13,947 nt of DNA from Eubacteriales Family XIII. Incertae Sedis bacterium (lineage in GTDB: Bacteria; Bacillota; Clostridia; Peptostreptococcales; Anaerovoracaceae), in the NCBI GenBank assembly GCA_031290715.1, contig JAITNA010000093.1, positions 1 through 13,947 of the forward strand, written 5' to 3'. The translations under genes and the position numbers were made by a program. A model generated the notes under the pieces. It was not told the DNA's origin. It ran no database searches and worked only from the letters and a program-made list of their open reading frames with translations. Shown here in pieces: positions 8,216 to 13,562 of this stretch (positions within the stretch are counted from its first letter, which is position 1; each line of letters starts with the position of its first letter).

Positions 8216-8244
8216 ATTATCACACAGCATATGGGGTATGTCAA
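8216..8244 (-). promoter_or_regulatory. nrdD promoter (sigma-A type)
   Basis: Read on the minus strand, a perfect -35 TTGACA (8239-8244), a 17-bp spacer and a -10 GATAAT (8216-8221, 5 of 6) lie 56 bp upstream of the nrdD start. The predicted transcript starts near 8209. The spacer contains NrdR box 2 and the start region contains box 1, so repressor binding would block RNA polymerase directly. Confidence 0.75.
8222..8237. promoter_or_regulatory. NrdR-like box 2 (between -35 and -10 of nrdD)
   Basis: ACACAGCATATGGGGT matches the NrdR box pattern at 12 of 16 positions and fills almost all of the 17-bp spacer between the nrdD -35 and -10 hexamers. Together with box 1 it forms the tandem arrangement on one face of the helix that NrdR requires. 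Confidence 0.65.
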
Positions 8245-8300
8245 CGAATTTATTATTACAAAAAGATTTCGGCCCGGCATACTTTACGGCATACTTTCGC

Positions 8301-8329
8301 TTGCCCCGCGCCCCGGTTTCCATTATACT
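8301..8329 (+). promoter_or_regulatory. scpA promoter, predicting a leaderless mRNA
   Basis: The -35 TTGCCC (8301-8306, 4 of 6), a 17-bp spacer and the -10 TATACT (8324-8329, 5 of 6) end seven bases before the scpA ATG at 8337. Transcription should therefore begin at or next to the A of the start codon. No Shine-Dalgarno sequence is present between the -10 element and the ATG, which fits a leaderless transcript. Confidence 0.55.
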
Positions 8330-8336
8330 GTAAAGC

Positions 8337-9074
8337 ATGTCATATACGATTCGTTTGAACAAATTTGAAGGGCCGTTTGACCTGCTCGTTTACCTCATCG
8401 AGCGGGCGGAGATGAGCATCTACGACATCCAAATTTCCATCATTACGCGGCAATATCTCGACCATATCCGCAGGATGGAAGAAAACGACGTGGCGGTAGG
8501 CTCGGAATTCATGGTGCTGGCCGCAACGCTGATCGACCTGAAATCCAAAATGCTTCTGCCGCGCATGACGATAGAGGGCGGTCCCGCGGAGGACCCGCGT
8601 ACCGACCTCACACAAAAACTGCTCGAATACATCCGCTTCAAAAAGGCGGCTTCGGCCCTTGAGGAACAGCGTGACTTCGCGCGGTACAAGCTTGAAAAAC
8701 CCCAGGAGGATCTCCTGCCCTATACCGGGGAGCCCGACGTCTATCTGCGCATGGACATGGACCACTTCATCGACGCCTTCAAAATGTTCATCCACCGCAA
8801 GATCAAAAGCGACGAGCTGCGCCGCATGCAAAGCCATATCGAGCGCGAACGCGTCAGCCTTGAAAGCAAAGTCAGCTTCATTCACAAACTGCTGCGGGGC
8901 GCGAAAAATCGGCTCGCAAGGTTCAGCGACCTGCTGTCGAAGAATACGGACCGTTACGACAAAGTCGTCACCTTCATCGCCATCCTCGACATGGCGCGGA
9001 AAGGGGAGCTGCACGCCGCGCAGCAAGGCAATTTCAAAGAGATCGAAGTGCGTCTTACAGAGGGCGCGGACTGA
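8337..9074 (+). CDS. scpA: Segregation and condensation protein A (kleisin)
   Basis: A 245-residue kleisin subunit of the bacterial SMC-ScpAB condensin, which bridges the SMC heads and is needed for chromosome compaction and segregation. The family start NKFEGPFDLLVYLIERAEMSIYDIQIS is complete, followed by the helix bundle containing LIDLKSKMLLP (about residues 63-73). The C-terminal winged helix that binds the SMC head ends the protein (FIAILDMARKGELHAAQQGNFKEIEV). The length is normal. The start is fixed by family alignment, because an N-terminus beginning a few residues before FEGPxDLL is standard, even though no ribosome site precedes it. It is followed 26 bp later by scpB, its usual partner, and shares a 176-bp divergent control region with nrdD. 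Confidence 0.95.
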   Translation: MSYTIRLNKFEGPFDLLVYLIERAEMSIYDIQISIITRQYLDHIRRMEENDVAVGSEFMVLAATLIDLKSKMLLPRMTIEGGPAEDPRTDLTQKLLEYIRFKKAASALEEQRDFARYKLEKPQEDLLPYTGEPDVYLRMDMDHFIDAFKMFIHRKIKSDELRRMQSHIERERVSLESKVSFIHKLLRGAKNRLARFSDLLSKNTDRYDKVVTFIAILDMARKGELHAAQQGNFKEIEVRLTEGAD

Positions 9075-9100
9075 TAGGACACGGAAACCGGGAGATGACC

Positions 9101-9703
9101 ATGCAAAATAAGAACCGAATCAAATCCGCTTTTGAATCCATGATGTTCGTATTCGGCGATCCGCTCGATGTCAAGACGGCCGCGGCCGCCGCCGGCGTCG
9201 AAAGGAAAGAAGCCGAAGCGTATTTCCATGAATTAGTGAAGGAATACGAAGAAGCGGGCCGCGGCATCCGCGTCCGCGAAACAGGCGGGAAATTCCAGTT
9301 TGTCAGCTATGAAGAAAATTTTGATTACATCCGGTCGATCTGCACCCCCGCGAAAGAGCGGCGTCTTTCCCAGGCCGCGCTCGAAGTCCTCGCCATCGCC
9401 GCCTACAAGCAGCCCGTGACGAAGAGCGAAATCGATGCCATCCGCGGCATCAAAAGCGACCGCGTGATCGAAGGCCTTATCGCGAAGGAATTGATCGAGG
9501 ACCGCGGCCGGTCTAACGCAATCGGCCGCCCCGCGCTCTACGGGACGACCGGAAAATTTCTGACGTACTTCGACCTGAAAGACCTCGGCGAACTGCCGCA
9601 GCTCGACGACGAGGAATTGGAGGACGCCATCCGCTCCTTCGGGGAACCGGGCGAGGACGAGCCGCCGACCGCCATCCCCGGGCAAACCACCCTCGATATC
9701 TAA
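9101..9703 (+). CDS. scpB: Segregation and condensation protein B
   Basis: A protein of 200 residues from this start, with the paired winged-helix fold of ScpB, which dimerises and binds the ScpA linker in the condensin complex. The hallmark ALEVLAIAAYKQPVTKSEI begins the second winged helix, followed by IRGIKSDRVIEGLIAKELIEDRGR and the GRPALYGTTGKFLTYF segment. An ATG at 9095 would add two residues, but the ribosome site GGGAG (9090-9094) directly abuts it. The same site is six bases from the ATG at 9101, so I prefer 9101. The C-terminal tail is acidic. The gene ends 10 bp from the oppositely oriented porB. Identification is firm. Confidence 0.95.
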   Translation: MQNKNRIKSAFESMMFVFGDPLDVKTAAAAAGVERKEAEAYFHELVKEYEEAGRGIRVRETGGKFQFVSYEENFDYIRSICTPAKERRLSQAALEVLAIAAYKQPVTKSEIDAIRGIKSDRVIEGLIAKELIEDRGRSNAIGRPALYGTTGKFLTYFDLKDLGELPQLDDEELEDAIRSFGEPGEDEPPTAIPGQTTLDI

Positions 9704-9707
9704 GGAG
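9702..9707 (+). promoter_or_regulatory. Orphan Shine-Dalgarno-like site after scpB
   Basis: AAGGAG begins within the scpB stop codon (TAA at 9701-9703), but no plus-strand start codon follows at a usable distance; the minus-strand porB gene begins to converge there instead. It may be the relic of a co-transcribed gene that once followed scpB, or chance. Confidence 0.3.
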
Positions 9708-9713
9708 CAGGCG

Positions 9714-10658
9714 CTATATCACCCCGGCGCGTGACTTCAGCGTTTCCCAGCGCGCGTCAATATCATCCTGAATCCGCTCCAAAAGCCGCTCGTTTCCGGG
9801 CGCGAACAAATGCTTGAACCGCCCCTGCAGCTTCAAATACTCCGTGACGGGCAGCTTGTTCTTCGGCTCGTAGTTGAGAATCCATTCCCCGTCCACCACC
9901 TCGAAAAGCGGCCAAACGCATGTTTCCACCGCCGCCTTGCAGATGTCCATGAGATCGGCCTCGTCGTAACGCCATCCCCGCGGGCACGGCGCCATTACAT
10001 TGAGAAAAGCCGGCCCTTCCGTATAGATCGCCGTTTCAGCCTTGTGGTGGAGATCCTTGAAATTGCCGATGAACGTCGTCTGCGCCACATAGGGAATGCG
10101 GTGCGCCGCCATGATCGCCGTCAAGTCCTTCTTGTACTGCGGTTTGCCGTCCGACTCCGTCCCGATCTGCGAGGTGGTCGTGTCCGCGTACAGCGGCGTT
10201 GAGGACGAGCGCTGTATGCCCGTGTTCATGTAGGCCTCATTGTCATAACAGACATAGACCATGTCCGTCCCGCGTTCCATCGCGCCCGACAGCGACTGGA
10301 ACCCGATGTCATACGTCCCGCCGTCCCCGCCGAACGTGATGAATTTGTACGTTTCGCTGAGCGCGCCCTTTTTCTTTTTCGCCGCGTAAGCCGCCGCCGC
10401 GCCGCTCGTCGTCGCCGCCGCGTTCTCGAACGCCGTGTGGATGTAGCTGTCCTCCCACGAGGTGTAGGGGTAGGTCATCGTCGACACCTCAAGGCAGCTC
10501 GTCGCCGCCGTGATGACAGCCTTGTCCTCCTCGCGCAGCGCCCGAAGCACCGCCCGCACCGCAACCGTCGCCCCGCAGCCCGCGCACATCCGATGCCCCG
10601 CCGCCAGCCGCTCCGGCTTGTTTGCGGCCTCTTTCAAAGAATAAGCGTGATACGCCAT
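9714..10658 (-). CDS. porB: 2-oxoacid:ferredoxin oxidoreductase, beta subunit (TPP-binding)
   Basis: A 314-residue thiamine-diphosphate-binding beta subunit of the pyruvate:ferredoxin oxidoreductase family, which interconverts a 2-oxoacid and CoA with acyl-CoA, CO2 and reduced ferredoxin. Four cysteines (C25, C28, C55, C225) match the cluster ligands of the family. The TPP/Mg motif runs from GGDGGTYDIG (110-119) to YDNEAYMNTG (138-147). The stretch SCLEVSTMTYPYTSWED resembles pyruvate-type enzymes more than 2-oxoglutarate-type ones. A ribosome site AGGGAG precedes the start. It is the last gene of the por operon, 64 bp after porA. The substrate (pyruvate, 2-oxobutyrate or a branched 2-oxoacid) is open; the T-box upstream makes an isoleucine-related role possible. 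Confidence 0.92.
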   Translation of the reverse strand: MAYHAYSLKEAANKPERLAAGHRMCAGCGATVAVRAVLRALREEDKAVITAATSCLEVSTMTYPYTSWEDSYIHTAFENAAATTSGAAAAYAAKKKKGALSETYKFITFGGDGGTYDIGFQSLSGAMERGTDMVYVCYDNEAYMNTGIQRSSSTPLYADTTTSQIGTESDGKPQYKKDLTAIMAAHRIPYVAQTTFIGNFKDLHHKAETAIYTEGPAFLNVMAPCPRGWRYDEADLMDICKAAVETCVWPLFEVVDGEWILNYEPKNKLPVTEYLKLQGRFKHLFAPGNERLLERIQDDIDARWETLKSRAGVI

Positions 10659-10722
10659 GTCAATTACTCCCTTTTATGCAATAACAATAATAACCACCGC
10701 AGCCGTCCCCGCCGCGAAGCCG

Positions 10723-11928
10723 TCAATCCGTACCCTTGTTCGTGTTCTCCCGCTGCCCGATATGCCGGCAGTACGGCGACGCGTCCGTCGGCCCATCCTT
10801 CATCTCTTCCAATTCCGCGTAGATATTCTCAAAATCCTCCACGCGCGTATCGCGGCCGCCAAGCCCGTAGACGAGGTTGATCGTCCGAATCCCGTCCGCC
10901 CTGCCGTAGAGCGCCGCCCGGACCTCCGCGCCCAACGGCCCGCCGTTGCCGGAAAACCCGTCGCTGCGGTCCATGATGGCGAGCGCCTTCACACCCGAAA
11001 GCGCCGCCGCGAGCTCCGCCGCCGGGAACGGGCGGAATACCCGCAGCTTGACAAGCCCGGCGCGCACGCCCTTCCCGCGCAGACGGTCGACAGCGTCCTT
11101 CGCCGTACCCGCCGCCGAGCTCATGATGAGGATCGCCGATTCCGCGTCCTCCATCCGGTATTCCTCAAAAAATCCGTAGCGCCGCCCAAATGTCTTCTCA
11201 AAATCCGCGGCCACCTCAAGGATCACGCCCCCCGCGCGCGCCATCCCCTCAAACTGCGCCCGTTTCATCTCCATCACATAGGGCGAAACGCTGTAAGGCC
11301 CGACCGCCGCCGGCTCCGCGGGGTCAAGGATATGGTGCGGCGGGTCGTATACGCCCACAAAAGCGCGCGCCGTTTCATCCTCCTCCAGAAGAATATTCTC
11401 GATCGCGTGGCTCGTGATAAAGCCGTCCTGGCAAATCATTACCGGCAACATCACATCCGCGTGTTCCCCGATACGGTGCGCCATCAGCATATTGTCGTAA
11501 GCCTCCTGCGCGTTCTCGCTGTAAATCTGAATCCATCCGCTGTCCCTCGCGCCCATTGAGTCGGAGTGGTCCGCGTTGATATTGATGGGTCCCGTCAGCG
11601 CGCGGTTGACCGCCGCGAGAACGATGGGCAGCCGGTCGGAAGCCGCGATATAGAGAAGCTCATACATGAGGGCCATGCCCGCCGAACTCGTCGCCGTCAT
11701 TGCCCGCACGCCGGCCGCGGCCGCCCCGATACAGGCCGACATCGCACTATGCTCGGACTCGACCGCGATGAACTCCGTCGAAATCAGGCCGTTCGCCTTG
11801 AACCCCGAAATATACTGCGGTATCTCCGTCGAAGGCGTGATGGGGAAAGCCGCGATCACGTCCGGGTCAATCTGACGGATGGCCGTCGCGATTGCTTCGT
11901 TTCCGCTCATACGGTCGCGTTTACTCAT
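10723..11928 (-). CDS. porA: 2-oxoacid:ferredoxin oxidoreductase, alpha subunit
   Basis: A 401-residue alpha subunit carrying the pyrimidine-binding half of the TPP site and the transketolase-C-like domain. Visible signatures are AAFPITPSTEIPQY (27-39), VESEHSAMSACIGAAAAG with the likely TPP-activating Glu59, TSSAGMALMYE (80-90), and GPININADHSDSMGARDSGWIQIYSE. The C-terminal domain includes IMDRSDGFSGNGGPLGAEVRAALY. Length is normal for the four-subunit PorA. The start is chosen for AAGGAGG nine bases upstream and lies 8 bp inside the end of porD, so translation is probably coupled. The gene order gamma-delta-alpha-beta matches the four-gene por clusters of archaea and Thermotoga, not the single-chain clostridial enzyme. 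Confidence 0.93.
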   Translation of the reverse strand: MSKRDRMSGNEAIATAIRQIDPDVIAAFPITPSTEIPQYISGFKANGLISTEFIAVESEHSAMSACIGAAAAGVRAMTATSSAGMALMYELLYIAASDRLPIVLAAVNRALTGPININADHSDSMGARDSGWIQIYSENAQEAYDNMLMAHRIGEHADVMLPVMICQDGFITSHAIENILLEEDETARAFVGVYDPPHHILDPAEPAAVGPYSVSPYVMEMKRAQFEGMARAGGVILEVAADFEKTFGRRYGFFEEYRMEDAESAILIMSSAAGTAKDAVDRLRGKGVRAGLVKLRVFRPFPAAELAAALSGVKALAIMDRSDGFSGNGGPLGAEVRAALYGRADGIRTINLVYGLGGRDTRVEDFENIYAELEEMKDGPTDASPYCRHIGQRENTNKGTD

Positions 11929-12277
11929 GCCCCGCGCCCTCCTTTTCCTCCCTGCCCGCCGTCGTCATGGCGATGGCCCCAAAGGGGCAGACCTTCGCGC
12001 AGATGCCGCAGCCCTTGCAGTGAAACATATCGAAGTCCCCGCGCTTGCTGTTTTCCGCGGGGATCGAGCTGTCCGGGCAGACCGGAAAGCACAGCAGGCA
12101 TTGCTTGCAGTTTTCCGCGCGCCACACAGGCGCCTTCGTCCGCCAGTCCCCCGTATTGAAAAACACGGAATTTCCCGCGCCGTACACAAAGCCGCCCTCC
12201 GTGATTTCCGTCCACAAAGACCGCTCCGTAATCCCTGCCATCCGATTGATTTTTTCCATTTTCTCACTCATCTCCAT
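11921..12277 (-). CDS. porD: 2-oxoacid:ferredoxin oxidoreductase, delta subunit (2x[4Fe-4S])
   Basis: A ferredoxin-like delta subunit of up to 118 residues that relays electrons from the TPP site to external ferredoxin. Two complete cluster motifs are present: CKQCLLCFPVCP (C57, C60, C63, C67) and CKGCGICAKVCP (C87, C90, C93, C97). The N-terminal part (WTEITEGGFVYGAGNSVFFNTGDWRTKAP) is the usual PorD extension. The start is uncertain: ATG codons at 12277, 12271 and 12259 are in frame, and the GGAG inside the porG end lies 12 bases before the third. The first choice overlaps porG by 14 bp; the third leaves a 4-bp gap. The porA start overlaps its end. Confidence 0.92.
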   Translation of the reverse strand: MEMSEKMEKINRMAGITERSLWTEITEGGFVYGAGNSVFFNTGDWRTKAPVWRAENCKQCLLCFPVCPDSSIPAENSKRGDFDMFHCKGCGICAKVCPFGAIAMTTAGREEKEGAGHE

Positions 12278-12845
12278 TCACGAGTACCGCGCCGAACCAC
12301 GCCTCGCGCAGCGCGCTCATATTGCCCGCGATCACCTCGGGCTTGCTTGCAAACTTGTGCCGGAACGCCGCTTCCATCTGCGCGAAAAACACCTTTTCTT
12401 CAACGATTCCCGTCAGCCGCGCCACCACGGAAAGCAGCGGCGTATTCGGCAGATTTCTGCCGAGATTGCGCGTCGAGATATCCGCCGCGTCGACCGCGTA
12501 GATTTCCGCGCCCGTCCCCGGAAACAAATCGCGCACCGCTTCCGGCGGGCGATTCGTATTGACCGCAATCCGCCCTCCGGGCTTCAGCCCCGCCGTCACA
12601 TCGACCGGCCCGATCAGCGTTTCGTCCACCACCACGACCATATCCGGCTCATAGATGTTCGAGTGGACGCGAATCGGCGCGCCGTCCAATCTGTTGTACG
12701 CCGTGATCGGCGCCCCCATGCGTTCCGGGCCGTATTCGGGAAAGCCCTGCACATAGAGCCCCGCCTCAAACGCCGCATCCGCCAGAAGCAGCGCCGCTGT
12801 TTTCGCGCCCTGCCCGCCCCGGCCGTGCCACCTGATTTCAATCAT
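12264..12845 (-). CDS. porG: 2-oxoacid:ferredoxin oxidoreductase, gamma subunit
   Basis: A 193-residue gamma subunit, the domain proposed to bind CoA in pyruvate:ferredoxin oxidoreductases. The N-terminus IEIRWHGRGGQGAKTAALLLADAAF is the family signature, followed by FPEYGPERMGAPITAYNRL (about 35-53) and a VVVVDETLI strand. Length is normal. The start has a good ribosome site (GGGAGAGGG, five bases upstream). It is the first gene of the operon, and its ATG lies about 48 bp downstream of the T-box terminator T tract, with no other gene between, so the riboswitch should control the whole porGDAB unit. The closest alternatives are the VOR or IOR gamma subunits, which share this fold. Confidence 0.92.
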   Translation of the reverse strand: MIEIRWHGRGGQGAKTAALLLADAAFEAGLYVQGFPEYGPERMGAPITAYNRLDGAPIRVHSNIYEPDMVVVVDETLIGPVDVTAGLKPGGRIAVNTNRPPEAVRDLFPGTGAEIYAVDAADISTRNLGRNLPNTPLLSVVARLTGIVEEKVFFAQMEAAFRHKFASKPEVIAGNMSALREAWFGAVLVNGDE

Positions 12846-12892
12846 CGCTTCCCTCTCCCTGTTCCTGCCATTATATACACAATAATATAAAC

Positions 12893-12921
12893 AAAAAAAT
12901 CCCTCGGATCAAATCCGGGGA
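12893..12921 (-). terminator. Intrinsic terminator of the T-box leader
   Basis: On the minus strand TCCCCGGAT pairs with ATCCGAGGGA (one bulged A) around a TTG loop, followed by seven T. The CCCC of its 5' arm is the same segment that closes the alternative antiterminator helix, so the two structures exclude each other. This is the classic T-box transcription-attenuation switch. Confidence 0.85.
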
Positions 12922-13235
12922 CGACATATGCCGCGGTACCACCCCGCTACCCCCGCGCCGGCCCGACCCGCCATACACAGGAATCCGGGCGGCCGCAAGG
13001 ACGCTCTTTCATGCTTCACGCGCATCCACGTACCAAACTAATCACCGTTCCGCGCCATCCGGCCTGCCGTAAGCATACCGCGCGTCCCCGCTTTCGCAAG
13101 GTCAGCTCCGAAGTGATCTTCAACCTCCCGCCGCCGGCGCCCTTCCAGCCCGTTTGCCATCTCCCGCAAACCCGAAGCGCCTCTCTATAGGCGGCATGAG
13201 AAAGCCTACTGTCTTCATCATAGCCTTTCACATTA
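12893..13235 (-). ncRNA. T-box riboswitch, probably tRNA-Ile responsive
   Basis: The minus strand carries the conserved T-box GGGTGGTACCGCGG (within 12931-12947). The antiterminator folds as in glyQS: CGGGG pairs with CCCCG, the bulge is TGGTACC, and an upper helix GCGGC/GTCGT closes an ATAT loop. Upstream, stem I begins GATGAAGACAGTAGG (from about 13219), with the AGTA side of the specifier loop. The opposite side is GAAGATCACTTC (13121-13110), closed by GAAG/CTTC. Within it ATC (13117-13115) is followed by a purine, as specifiers usually are, and reads Ile. The UGGU of the bulge pairs with discriminator A, as in tRNA-Ile and not tRNA-Asp. The leader of about 340 nt ends 48 bp before porG. 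The T-box call is strong; the Ile specificity is inference. Confidence 0.88.
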
Positions 13236-13251
13236 TTCAGATGTAGAAATC

Positions 13252-13281
13252 AGTGTACTATAATCCCCCGCCCCATGTCAA
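13252..13281 (-). promoter_or_regulatory. Promoter of the T-box/por operon
   Basis: On the minus strand a perfect -35 TTGACA (13276-13281) is followed after 18 bp by TACACT (13252-13257), 4 of 6 to the -10 consensus. It would start transcription near 13245, a short distance before T-box stem I. The spacer is very G-rich. Confidence 0.55.
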
Positions 13282-13291
13282 ATTTTTCGTC

Positions 13292-13393
13292 GTCATTTCC
13301 CCGGCATTTCCCGGGGCCGCGTCATTCCCGGGGCCTATTCAGAGGTATGCGGCAGAAACCGTGTCATTCCCGCGAATGCGGGAATCCAGTGAC
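13292..13393. repeat. REP/dRS3-like palindromic repeats
   Basis: Three related units begin GTCATT(T)CCC at 13292, 13321 and 13363. The first two share the exact 11-mer TTCCCGGGGCC (13308-13318 and 13325-13335). The third (13363-13393) is a long imperfect palindrome with the core ATTCCC-N8-GGGAAT, bounded by GTCA and TGAC. The form resembles intergenic REP or dRS3-type elements found in many bacteria. They lie between the T-box promoter and the insertion sequence and contain no gene. Confidence 0.55.
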
Positions 13394-13440
13394 ATATTTA
13401 CCGTAGTTTAACAGCCTAAAATTTTCCATTTACTCCAAAT

Positions 13441-13470
13441 CCCTTGCGTTTACTTGCGCAGGGGCTTTTT
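13441..13470 (+). terminator. Terminator-like hairpin at the IS left end
   Basis: CCCTTGCG (13441-13448) pairs with CGCAGGGG (13457-13464; eight pairs, one G-U), and CTTTTT follows. It lies upstream of the transposase promoter, where insertion sequences often carry a structure that blocks transcription entering from outside. Confidence 0.5.
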
Positions 13471-13517
13471 CATTTGTGTTACAAAAACATTTTAATGTGA
13501 TAGATTACAACAGATAT

Positions 13518-13526
13518 GATATAATG
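13518..13526 (+). promoter_or_regulatory. Extended -10 promoter of the transposase gene
   Basis: TGATATAAT gives a perfect -10 hexamer with the TGN extension, about 37 bp upstream of the transposase ATG. No good -35 hexamer is visible 17 bp upstream, which is tolerated by extended -10 promoters. Confidence 0.5.
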
Positions 13527-13562
13527 AACTAACTGGCATTGCATTTTAAAGGAGCGTATGAA

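Noticed and set aside
7492..8358. Plus-strand ORF of 288 codons crossing from nrdD into scpA
   Set aside because: It is antisense to nrdD, runs through the divergent promoter region with its NrdR-like boxes, and has no recognisable protein features.
10657..12890. Several plus-strand ORFs opposite the por operon
   Set aside because: Arg/Pro/Ala-rich shadow frames of clearly identified por genes.
13016..13231. Minus-strand 71-codon ORF inside the T-box leader, as a possible leader peptide
   Set aside because: It spans the structured stem I and specifier region, and T-box control does not use a leader peptide. No ribosome site was convincing.
13257..13281. TATAGT as the -10 element of the T-box promoter
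   Set aside because: It would leave only 13 bp to the TTGACA hexamer; TACACT at 18 bp is the more acceptable partner.
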